DNA of 6,556 bases from Candidatus Saccharimonadota bacterium (GTDB lineage: Bacteria > Patescibacteriota > Saccharimonadia > Saccharimonadales > Saccharimonadaceae). Both the position numbers and the translations under genes were made by a program. The notes below the pieces were generated by a model. It saw nothing but the letters and a program-made list of their open reading frames with translations, did not search any database and had not been told where the DNA came from. The stretch lies in the NCBI GenBank assembly GCA_030528815.1, contig JAUMYE010000056.1, positions 1 to 6,556 on the forward strand, written 5' to 3'. Positions 1 to 5,231 of this stretch are shown piece after piece. Each line of letters opens with the position of its first letter. Position 1 is the first letter of the stretch.

Positions 1-1
1 T

Positions 2-166
2 GAAGCTGTAATTGCAAACGTTTACGATCCAGCTCAGGAAGCCGCAGAACGCGATGCAAAGGCAGAAGCAGAGAAGGCTGGCGTAGAAGCTCTCGGAGAA
101 GAAGAATCTGCTGAAGATTCTGCTGAAGAAGATAAGAAAGAAGTAGCTTATTTTAGTAGCTTTTAA
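2..166 (+). CDS. C-terminal tail of a truncated gene, possibly ribosomal protein bL25 (Ctc)
   Basis: The gene enters from the left edge and 54 codons are visible before a TAA stop. The residues begin EAVIANVYDPAQ and continue as a low-complexity stretch rich in Ala, Glu and Lys, ending KKEVAYFSSF. Long bL25/Ctc proteins end in this way: a beta strand of the type 'PE-VVA-V', then an acidic alanine/glutamate tail. That resemblance is from memory, and the diagnostic 5S-rRNA-binding domain lies outside the window. An acidic tail of another ribosomal or chaperone protein would look similar. The reading frame is well supported by the stop followed immediately by a hairpin terminator; the product name is tentative. 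Confidence 0.6.
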   Translation, partial: EAVIANVYDPAQEAAERDAKAEAEKAGVEALGEEESAEDSAEEDKKEVAYFSSF

Positions 167-193
167 AACACCCTGCTGGTCGGGGTGTTTTTT
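165..193 (+). terminator. Rho-independent terminator of the leftmost gene
   Basis: AAAACACCC (165-173) pairs with GGGTGTTTT (183-191) around a short loop and runs into a T tract of six. It begins at the stop codon of the upstream plus-strand gene, so it ends that transcript. Confidence 0.85.
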
Positions 194-202
194 GTGGGCA
201 CA

Positions 203-228
203 AAAATACTCCCTTTCGGGAGCATTTT
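203..228 (-). terminator. Rho-independent terminator of the aldolase fusion gene
   Basis: Read on the minus strand, GCTCCC pairs with GGGAGT around a GAAA tetraloop, flanked by AAAAT/ATTTT pairs and a T run. The stem is unbroken on the minus strand (one G-U pair), whereas on the plus strand that pair is an A-C mismatch. It therefore belongs to the minus-strand gene ending at 231. Confidence 0.85.
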
Positions 229-230
229 AT

Positions 231-2081
231 TTAGCTATTCGTTTTAGATAATGCGTCGCAATTTGCTACGAGGCGAGCTAGGAAGGCGTTCTTTGCTTCG
301 GGGTAGTTTGCGTTATCGCCCTTCCAGGCTTCTAGGGCTGGGCCTTGCAAGGCGCGAGCGTAGCTAAAGGTGACTGGCCATGGGAATGGACCATTATTTG
401 TGACCTCTTGTAGGTTATCTGTGGCCTGCTGAACAGTTTGGCCGCCGCTTAGGAATACGACACCGGCAAGTTCTTCTGGAACGTGCTTGCGAAGCGTATC
501 TGCAGTCGCTTTACCGACCTCTGCTGGAGTGGACTGAGTTTCGTATTTCTTGCCTGCTAGTGCCATGTTGCACTTGAGGATGCAGCCGCGAAGATTGACG
601 TTCTTCTTTTGTAGCTCTTCGAAGAGTTTGTCTAGAATCTTGCCGGTTGTTTCGATGTTTTGTTCGATTGTATAGTAGCCATCGTAGACTAGTTCTGGTT
701 CGACGATAGGAACGATATTGGCATCCTGGCAATCCTTTGCATATTGAGCAAGGATTTCGGCATTCTTCTGAATGGCCATGTCGCTTGGGCTGTGATCAGT
801 AAGCTCAAAGGCTGCGCGCCACTTTGCGAAACGTGCGCCCATCTTGTAATATTCTGCAAGGCGTTCTGGGAGGCCTTCGAGGCCTTTGGTGTATTTTTCG
901 TCGGAATTTTCGAAGTTTTCTAGACCTTGGTCAACCTTGATACCGGCAATAATCTTCTTCTTGCGAAGGAAGGTTACGAAATCTTCTCCGCTGTCGGCTT
1001 TTTGCCTTGCGGTTTCGTCGAATAGAATGACGCCGCTAATATAATTTTCTAGACCTGGGGTCGTAAAGAATAGATTGCGATAGTCACGACGATGCTGCTC
1101 GTCGTCTGGGATATTCATGGCTTCGAACTTTTTATGAATGGAGCCACCGGATTCGTCTGCGGCAAGAATGCCCTTTCCTGGGGTCATCATGAGCTCAGCG
1201 TTTTCTTCGATTTCTAGCATTTTATGTCCTTTCGGAGTGAATTTTTCTACGAGATACTTATCGCCAAGGATGGCCTTTTCGAGCTTGGCCAGGTTTGCGG
1301 TATTGCCAAGTTTGGACTCTTCGACGTTAGCGCGAGCTAGTAATAGGCACTCGTTGACGGTCTTGCCACGAATAATTGCGCCTAGAATAGTGGCGGCGAC
1401 AGTTAGATGAATATTTAGCTTGGTGAGCAAATCTTTGCTGTCGACATGTAGTGGGGCTGAAATCTGGCGACCTTGGAAGATGACGTGTGTGTTTGTGATT
1501 ATGACTGGGTTCTTGGCAGGATAGCTAAGAGCGGTGTCGGTCATAATGATACTGGCGCGGCGAAGCAACTTTTGCATATGGCGGGCGTTTTGATTGCTGC
1601 GCTTGCTGATAAAGATGGCGAGTCTGGTCTTTCTGTTTCTGGTTAGGTAGCTGCTAATCTTTTCGCCAAGGATTGGCGTGACGTTGGCACTACGGTCGAT
1701 ATATAGCCAATCTGGAGCAGCGTCTGGATCTTCCCAGGCAGATTCGCGAATCTCGCTTGGGGTTAGATAAGAAATATCTCTGTCATGGCAAAGAATATAG
1801 CGGTAATCTGTTTGGGCTTCATTTGCTAAGAATTGACCATCGATAAAGCGGGCTGGCGTGTTTACGATTTGGGTGTTAATTCCAAAGCGTTCAAGAATCT
1901 CTAGGCTAACGCTTGCGCCGCCATAGATTGAGGCGCGGGAATAGAATTTGTGTGAACTTCCGTCAAATGCGATATCTAACCAGTTTTTGTCATACTGGTC
2001 TTTCTCGAAATGATTGCGACGGTTATCCATTCGAAGATAAATGTCTTTAGTAATATTGCCCACTATTAAGACTGTTGCCAT
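231..2081 (-). CDS. PfkB-like domain fused to class I fructose-bisphosphate aldolase
   Basis: 616 aa in two parts. Residues about 288-616 form a complete class I aldolase, the glycolytic/gluconeogenic enzyme that reversibly cleaves fructose-1,6-bisphosphate to DHAP and glyceraldehyde-3-phosphate by a Schiff base. Visible landmarks are GILAADES (D309), GIKVDQG (K382), FAKWRA (K420), VEPEL (E461), the Schiff-base lysine K503 in LKCNM, the FLSGGQ phosphate loop (545-547) and FSYARALQ (R576). Most family members read LKPNM, so C504 is unusual. Residues 1-285 resemble a PfkB/ribokinase fold: an N-terminal strand VLIVGNITKD, a GGASVS motif at 54-59 where kinases have GG-x-x-x-N, and a helix pair ending RGKTVNECLLLARAN. 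The catalytic GAGD motif is absent, with KLNIH near its place, so this half is probably not an active kinase. The start lacks a Shine-Dalgarno but lies six bases after a -10 box. The family is certain for the aldolase half and likely for the N-terminal half. Confidence 0.9.
   Translation of the reverse strand: MATVLIVGNITKDIYLRMDNRRNHFEKDQYDKNWLDIAFDGSSHKFYSRASIYGGASVSLEILERFGINTQIVNTPARFIDGQFLANEAQTDYRYILCHDRDISYLTPSEIRESAWEDPDAAPDWLYIDRSANVTPILGEKISSYLTRNRKTRLAIFISKRSNQNARHMQKLLRRASIIMTDTALSYPAKNPVIITNTHVIFQGRQISAPLHVDSKDLLTKLNIHLTVAATILGAIIRGKTVNECLLLARANVEESKLGNTANLAKLEKAILGDKYLVEKFTPKGHKMLEIEENAELMMTPGKGILAADESGGSIHKKFEAMNIPDDEQHRRDYRNLFFTTPGLENYISGVILFDETARQKADSGEDFVTFLRKKKIIAGIKVDQGLENFENSDEKYTKGLEGLPERLAEYYKMGARFAKWRAAFELTDHSPSDMAIQKNAEILAQYAKDCQDANIVPIVEPELVYDGYYTIEQNIETTGKILDKLFEELQKKNVNLRGCILKCNMALAGKKYETQSTPAEVGKATADTLRKHVPEELAGVVFLSGGQTVQQATDNLQEVTNNGPFPWPVTFSYARALQGPALEAWKGDNANYPEAKNAFLARLVANCDALSKTNS
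1227..1232 (-). promoter_or_regulatory. Internal ribosome binding site before the aldolase domain
   Basis: On the minus strand AAAGGA lies six bases before the in-frame ATG at 1218-1220 (Met288 of the fusion). Translation from here would yield a 329-aa protein, a normal length for a stand-alone class I aldolase. The upstream start at 2081 has no such site. This may be an alternative start or chance within the codons for Lys-Gly-His-Lys. Confidence 0.5.
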
Positions 2082-2087
2082 AGTATT

Positions 2088-2096
2088 ATTGTAGCA
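2088..2096 (-). promoter_or_regulatory. Extended -10 promoter of the aldolase fusion (leaderless)
   Basis: On the minus strand TGC-TACAAT is an extended -10 whose last base is six bases from the ATG at 2081. A normal start site seven bases downstream of the -10 would fall on the A of the ATG, giving a leaderless mRNA. No convincing -35 hexamer is seen. The TATGCTA-AAT core matches the promoters of both paralog genes. Confidence 0.65.
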
Positions 2097-2147
2097 TATT
2101 GCTTGTGGTAAAATTTCTAATACCCTGGTTGGTTTTTATTTGTATAG

Positions 2148-2227
2148 ATTAGCTTGCGATTTTTGCAAGTTAATACACCTGAGCATTATTGGCTTATCTG
2201 TAAAAACTTGCAGATTTTGCAAGCTAA
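2148..2227. repeat. Twin CTTGC-N7-GCAAG dyads forming a larger inverted repeat
   Basis: Two 17-bp dyads, at 2153-2169 and 2207-2223, each have CTTGC and GCAAG arms separated by seven T-rich bases, and their centres are 54 bp apart. Together they make a long inverted repeat: 2148-2171 and the complement of 2204-2227 agree at about 20 of 24 positions, both starting ATTAGCTTGC. The unit sits between the two divergent promoters and outside both predicted transcripts, so it is more likely a protein-binding operator than an RNA structure. Confidence 0.6.
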
Positions 2228-2258
2228 TGGCTAATAAACAGAAGAGTATGGCGCGGAA

Positions 2259-2267
2259 TGATACTAT
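2259..2267 (+). promoter_or_regulatory. Extended -10 promoter of the YfiH-like gene (leaderless)
   Basis: TGA-TACTAT ends six bases before the ATG at 2274, so the expected transcription start coincides with the start codon. There is no Shine-Dalgarno and no clear -35. The geometry is the same as at the divergent aldolase fusion gene. Confidence 0.6.
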
Positions 2268-2273
2268 TGATGT

Positions 2274-2954
2274 ATGAGAAAACTTCGAATTTGCGACGGA
2301 AAAGTATTGCTTGTAGAGACTTTGCGCGTCGATGGAAATATGCGTTCTTTTTCTGAAGATGAAGATGAAAAGGTGATTTCTAATCAGAAGAAGGTTGCTA
2401 AGGAATGCGAGACGACTGGAGATAAAACAGCGCGAGTTTTGACGACTTATGATCGCGGAACGTATCTTGAGTTTTTCGAAGTCAATAAGGATAATTTGGC
2501 GGATTATTGTATTTTGAAGCCTGAGTCTAAATTAAAGACGGCAGATGGCTTAGTGACGAGATCCAAAGATATTGCCCTACTCTTGCCGCTTGCGGATTGT
2601 TTGGGCGTGGTGCTTTATGATGTTCGGCAGGAAATTTTAGCGCTAGTTCATTCTGGCAGACAGAACCTAGAAGAAGATGGTGCGTATAAGTTTGTGAACT
2701 TTTTGAAAGACAAGATGGGTTGCCGACCAGAGGATTTAAAAGTTTATCTTTCTCCGCATGCGCAGAATTTTGAGATCTATAAGTTAGATAATGCGAAGCT
2801 TGCTGAGGCGGCGCGCGAACAGCTAATGCGAGCAGGTGTGCTTGAAGAAAATATTGAAGCCTCAGATGTTGATACGGTTACAAATGAAGAATATCCATCC
2901 AACTCTGCCGGGGATAAATTTGAACGCTTTGCGATTTGTGCAAAGATGATTTAG
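2274..2954 (+). CDS. YfiH/laccase-domain family protein (multicopper polyphenol oxidase-like), divergent
   Basis: 226 aa. The middle and C-terminal parts match the YfiH/YlmD/PgeF family, whose members act as zinc-dependent purine nucleoside phosphorylase/adenosine deaminase enzymes or in peptidoglycan editing. The supporting motifs are DGLVTRSKDIALLLPLADC (91-109, with the metal-type Cys109 in ADC), LALVHSG (123-128, His126), SPHAQNFEIY (160-169, where the family has GP-IG-CCYEV) and a C-terminal SAGDKFERFAICA (211-223). The first family motif, QVHG with the third metal-ligand histidine, is not present: the region around residues 54-70 reads RVLTTYDRGTYLEFF. The usual HAGWRG is HSGRQN. Function may therefore have shifted, or metal binding may differ. 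No signal peptide is seen, so it is probably cytoplasmic. The start is set by the -10 box immediately upstream and the lack of room for a leader. The family call is firm; the activity is not. Confidence 0.8.
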   Translation: MRKLRICDGKVLLVETLRVDGNMRSFSEDEDEKVISNQKKVAKECETTGDKTARVLTTYDRGTYLEFFEVNKDNLADYCILKPESKLKTADGLVTRSKDIALLLPLADCLGVVLYDVRQEILALVHSGRQNLEEDGAYKFVNFLKDKMGCRPEDLKVYLSPHAQNFEIYKLDNAKLAEAAREQLMRAGVLEENIEASDVDTVTNEEYPSNSAGDKFERFAICAKMI

Positions 2955-2960
2955 GCCAAA

Positions 2961-2992
2961 AAAATAGCCCGCACTTTTTATTAGTGCGGGCT
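2961..2992 (-). terminator. Rho-independent terminator of the PurE-family gene
   Basis: AGCCCGCAC (2966-2974) pairs with GTGCGGGCT (2984-2992). On the minus strand the stem is followed by seven Ts, marking the end of the purE-like transcript. On the plus strand there is no T run after the stem, so termination of the convergent YfiH-like gene here would be weaker. Confidence 0.85.
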
Positions 2993-2999
2993 GGATGCA

Positions 3000-3512
3000 T
3001 TAGGAGTCTTCTCTCAGCTTTCTGATTGTCTCGTTGATTGTCATGTCGTCATTTTCGACCTTTTCGGCCATTCTAACGGACTCGTCGGTGAGCTTCAGGG
3101 CAAGATCGGGATTACTCAGTGCAAGAATCTGGCAAGCGGCGATAGCTGCGTTCTTCGCGGCATCGGGGCCAACGGTCAGAACGGGCTTTCCGGGTGGCAT
3201 CTGAAGCATGGCAAGAACGGCATCTTCGTGACCGTGTTTGCTGCTGAGTGGCAGACCAATAACCGGTCGGATAGTCAGAGCTGCGATGCATCCCGGAAGT
3301 GCTGCTGCCATACCTGCAGCGGCGATGAATACCTGAGCGTGGCTTTCGACCACGATCTTTTTAACAAGATCGGGTGTTCTGTGCGCGCTTGCGATATGCA
3401 CTGAGTACGGAACGCCGATTTCTTCCAGATAATCGAGGGCAGGAAGAACCTTCTTTGCATCCGAAATGCTTCCCATAACGATGGTGACGAGGGGCTGATT
3501 TTTCTGTTCCAT
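3000..3512 (-). CDS. purE: PurE-family protein (N5-CAIR mutase-like), variant active site
   Basis: 170 aa, the usual length of bacterial class I PurE, which converts N5-carboxyaminoimidazole ribonucleotide to CAIR in purine synthesis. Conserved parts are VTIVMGSISDAK (9-20, the GS-x-SD phosphate-binding motif), ASAHRTPD (41-48, His44 equivalent to the catalytic E. coli His45), LPGCIAALT, LQMPPGKPV (103-111) and AAKNAAIAACQILAL. The loop that reads GAGGAAHLPG in typical PurE reads AAAGMAAALPG here, so the position of E. coli His75 is alanine (A71) and the second glycine is Met68. The SKALSGLDS segment is replaced by SSKHGHEDA. No other purine gene is nearby. It could be a working PurE, a paralog with another substrate, or a salvage remnant. 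AGGAGG lies seven bases before the ATG, which fixes the start. Confidence 0.9.
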   Translation of the reverse strand: MEQKNQPLVTIVMGSISDAKKVLPALDYLEEIGVPYSVHIASAHRTPDLVKKIVVESHAQVFIAAAGMAAALPGCIAALTIRPVIGLPLSSKHGHEDAVLAMLQMPPGKPVLTVGPDAAKNAAIAACQILALSNPDLALKLTDESVRMAEKVENDDMTINETIRKLREDS

Positions 3513-3519
3513 ATTATAA

Positions 3520-3525
3520 CCTCCT
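3520..3525 (-). promoter_or_regulatory. Strong Shine-Dalgarno of the PurE-family gene
   Basis: AGGAGG on the minus strand with a seven-base spacer to the ATG at 3512. It contrasts with the leaderless starts of the aldolase and YfiH-like genes. Confidence 0.85.
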
Positions 3526-3542
3526 GTGGCATAAAAGTACGA

Positions 3543-3563
3543 AAACGGCCCGGGTGGCCGTTT
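3543..3563 (-). other. Hairpin at the 5' end of the purE-like mRNA
   Basis: AAACGGCC and GGCCGTTT pair perfectly over 8 bp around a five-base loop. The predicted transcription start (about 3567) places this hairpin within the first few bases of the mRNA and well upstream of the ribosome binding site. A run of only four Ts follows, so it is a weak terminator/attenuator candidate or a 5' stabilising hairpin. Confidence 0.6.
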
Positions 3564-3573
3564 CTTATGACAT

Positions 3574-3601
3574 ATTATACCATATTTTGAACATTAGGCA
3601 A
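3574..3601 (-). promoter_or_regulatory. Promoter of the PurE-family gene
   Basis: On the minus strand: -35 TTGCCT (four of six consensus bases), 16-bp spacer, then an extended -10 TGG-TATAAT with a perfect hexamer at 3574-3579. The expected start site is near 3567, giving a leader of about 55 nt. Confidence 0.8.
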
Positions 3602-3602
3602 G

Positions 3603-3628
3603 AAAAAGCCCCCGACGTAAATCGGGGG
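3603..3628 (-). terminator. Rho-independent terminator of paralog A
   Basis: CCCCCGA and TCGGGGG pair over 7 bp around a six-base loop. On the minus strand the stem is followed by CTTTTT. It lies ten bases past the paralog A stop and just before the purE-like promoter, so the two genes are separate units. Confidence 0.9.
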
Positions 3629-3638
3629 TGAGTGTTAT

Positions 3639-4697
3639 TTACTCTAAGACTCGGCGGGCGATGAGCTGGTAATACTTGATTCGCTCGATGCCGCTGAGAA
3701 TTTCCTGGAGTGCCTTCTGTGCGTCTGGATCTTCTCTGTCTCCCTTGATATAAGGGGTAACCTGAACGACGTCGCCGCTCGAAAGATGACGCTGATGACC
3801 ACGCACAATCCACCACTTTGCAGTGTAATGACGGCTACTGTTGCTAATGACTATATCGCCAGCCTCGACGTCGTAGTAGATATAAGCGACGTGTTTTTCG
3901 GGCTCTTTGGGCTTAGACTTAACGGGTTTACTGTCGGTTGGATTGCGGTGTGCGCTCGCAGATTTTTCCAGACCCAGACCAGGAAGCTTCGGAATCTCTT
4001 CGCCCGCAATGAAGCGGCTTACGAGATACTGTGTGGCTTTACAGATAATGCCGACATTTTCGGCCACATCCTTGAACTCTTCGTAGCGTGCACGGTTTTT
4101 GCAACCGATGTCAGCAGCGCTTTGTGATACGATCCCAATGAGATCGCATCCGGGGGTTAACTTCTTGGGTCCGTAGCCTTTAATGCCAAACACTTTCTCA
4201 TAAGGCGGATTAAAAGTTTTTTCCTTCGGATTAATGATTGCAAAGGAAATGCCATAGATATTGTCGTATTCGTAGTAAACTTCCGCTACGATACAATCTA
4301 GCGAAAAGTTAATTACGCGGACAAATAGGTTGTGATTCTCGTGCGTCAGGTAGGTTTTGATGGCCTTGCGACGCATATCGTTATTGAGGGGTTTCCAGTG
4401 AATCTTGAGTTTTTTGCCGTTTTTTGTGGGGACCTCAAGATAGAGATCTCTTAACGGGAACTCGATCATGCTGTCTGCTCTCAGGATAAGAGCTTCCGCA
4501 ATGTCAATGTTCATACCCTTGAATATAACTGAATCCTCGGTTGGTTTAACGGAACCTGCATAGAGAGCTTCGGTGTCATCTACTACGATGCGTTTCGCGG
4601 CTTCATAATCTGCCTGTTCCTGCATTGCCCGCTTTGCGGACTGGGTTTTTGCCTTTTTGACTTTGGCGTTAAACTTAGTCTTACCATTTTTGCTCAT
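3639..4697 (-). CDS. Conserved two-domain protein of unknown function, paralog A
   Basis: 352 aa, family not recognised. Parts in order: a Lys/Ala-rich basic N-terminus (1-36) with no signal peptide; a core (about 45-240) starting with KPTEDSVIFKGMN (51-63) and ending in a helix with LVSRFIAGEEIPKLP (225-239); a Pro/Lys/Ser linker (244-268), probably disordered; and a C-terminal module (269-352) containing VAYIYYD, KWWIVRGHQRH (294-304), SSGDVV and PYIKGDREDPDAQKAL (315-330). The same layout is found in the gene at 5232-6284, with about 38 of 61 identities in the C-terminal module. The RGH-x-RH...PY-KG pattern recalls, from memory, C-terminal motifs in phage and plasmid hypothetical proteins; this is a lead, not an assignment. 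No transmembrane segment is seen, and no catalytic motif. The start was chosen for the Shine-Dalgarno eight bases upstream and its MSK agreement with paralog B. A longer frame to 4787 would run into the promoter. Confidence 0.88.
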   Translation of the reverse strand: MSKNGKTKFNAKVKKAKTQSAKRAMQEQADYEAAKRIVVDDTEALYAGSVKPTEDSVIFKGMNIDIAEALILRADSMIEFPLRDLYLEVPTKNGKKLKIHWKPLNNDMRRKAIKTYLTHENHNLFVRVINFSLDCIVAEVYYEYDNIYGISFAIINPKEKTFNPPYEKVFGIKGYGPKKLTPGCDLIGIVSQSAADIGCKNRARYEEFKDVAENVGIICKATQYLVSRFIAGEEIPKLPGLGLEKSASAHRNPTDSKPVKSKPKEPEKHVAYIYYDVEAGDIVISNSSRHYTAKWWIVRGHQRHLSSGDVVQVTPYIKGDREDPDAQKALQEILSGIERIKYYQLIARRVLE

Positions 4698-4705
4698 TTT
4701 GGAGA

Positions 4706-4713
4706 CCTCCTTT
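4706..4713 (-). promoter_or_regulatory. Shine-Dalgarno deciding the start of paralog A
   Basis: AAAGGAGG with an eight-base spacer to the ATG at 4697. It favours this start over an in-frame ATG 30 codons upstream, which has no site and overlaps the -35 box. Confidence 0.85.
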
Positions 4714-4758
4714 GGTAGTCTGGGGACGGAATTTGTAAAAGTGCCAATAACTTCGTAT

Positions 4759-4787
4759 ATTATAGCATAAAATGGCTTAAAAGTCAA
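4759..4787 (-). promoter_or_regulatory. Near-consensus promoter of paralog A
   Basis: On the minus strand: -35 TTGACT (4782-4787), 17-bp spacer, -10 TATAAT (4759-4764) preceded by TGC, making an extended -10. The start site should be near 4752, giving a leader of about 55 nt. It resembles the promoter of paralog B closely. Confidence 0.88.
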
Positions 4788-4820
4788 TCGTGGCTATGGT
4801 TATATAAGGGGTGGTTGGGG

Positions 4821-4826
4821 TATAAT
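4821..4826 (+). promoter_or_regulatory. -10 box of the small membrane protein gene
   Basis: A perfect TATAAT lies ten bases before the ATG at 4837; the start site would be near 4833, leaving a leader of only about four bases. There is no Shine-Dalgarno and only a weak -35 (TGGTTA, 18-bp spacer). The box overlaps an earlier ATG at 4825, which makes that codon an unlikely start. Confidence 0.6.
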
Positions 4827-4836
4827 GATAACAAGT

Positions 4837-5199
4837 ATGAACAAGAGCGATTTGAAGGGTGTTACTAATTCTCTGGGCGAGAAAAGCGAGAATCCTTATG
4901 CGATTAATAAGACTGGCGAAGGCTTGAATCCTGACGAGGATTTTACTCTAGATACGGAGCTTCGAGCGGCTCAGGCTGAGGCGGATAAAGAGTTTAATAA
5001 GAAGCTTCAGGATGCTTATGGTCCGGACGAAAGATTGCCACATGTAGACGAAAAGACTGGTGAAACTTTCTATGCTACGCAGGCTGAGATGAAATCACGC
5101 GAATTTGCTAAAGAAAGACAAAAGACGGATGGAATTATTACGCTAATTATTGTGGCGATAGTGTTTCTTGGGCTTTTTGCGTTTGTATCATTATTCTGA
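4837..5199 (+). CDS. Small acidic tail-anchored membrane protein, unknown function
   Basis: 120 aa from the ATG at 4837; four codons more if the ATG at 4825 were used, but that one overlaps the -10 box. Residues 1-97 are hydrophilic and rich in Asp, Glu and Lys, with a probable helical stretch (TLDTELRAAQAEADKEFNKK, 37-56) and then a segment DERLPHVDEKTGETFYATQ (64-82). Residues 99-120 (GIITLIIVAIVFLGLFAFVSLF) form one transmembrane helix that ends at the C-terminus, preceded by KERQK. There is no N-terminal signal peptide, so the bulk probably faces the cytoplasm, with the protein tail-anchored in the membrane. It is divergent from paralog A and convergent with paralog B. No family is recognised. 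The coding call rests on the promoter, the coherent domain layout and the terminator immediately after the TGA stop. Confidence 0.8.
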   Translation: MNKSDLKGVTNSLGEKSENPYAINKTGEGLNPDEDFTLDTELRAAQAEADKEFNKKLQDAYGPDERLPHVDEKTGETFYATQAEMKSREFAKERQKTDGIITLIIVAIVFLGLFAFVSLF

Positions 5200-5230
5200 A
5201 AAATCCCCCGAATGTGCTCGGGGGATTTTT
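5199..5230. terminator. Bidirectional terminator between convergent genes
   Basis: AAAAATCCCCCGA and TCGGGGGATTTTT form a perfect 13-bp stem around a six-base loop, with five Ts at the 3' end in both directions. It begins at the last base of the small membrane protein stop and ends two bases before the paralog B stop, so it serves both. Confidence 0.93.
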
Positions 5231-5231
5231 G

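Noticed and set aside
1138..1410. Plus-strand 90-codon open frame inside the aldolase fusion
   Set aside because: Antisense shadow of the aldolase reading frame, with no promoter or ribosome binding site.
3275..3532. Minus-strand 85-codon frame overlapping the PurE-family gene
   Set aside because: The out-of-frame product has no family resemblance, whereas the overlapping frame is a clear PurE homolog.
4701..4710. Self-complementary GGAGGTCTCC around the paralog A Shine-Dalgarno as a sequestering hairpin
   Set aside because: The stem would be only 4 bp with a two-base loop, too small to be stable.
4698..4787. Upstream in-frame extension of paralog A (30 extra codons from the ATG at 4785-4787)
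   Set aside because: It has no Shine-Dalgarno, overlaps the -35 box and includes the -10 and leader. The ATG at 4697 has a strong site and agrees with the MSK start of paralog B.
4825..4836. Earlier ATG for the small membrane protein
   Set aside because: Its first two bases are part of the TATAAT -10 box, so it should lie upstream of the transcription start.
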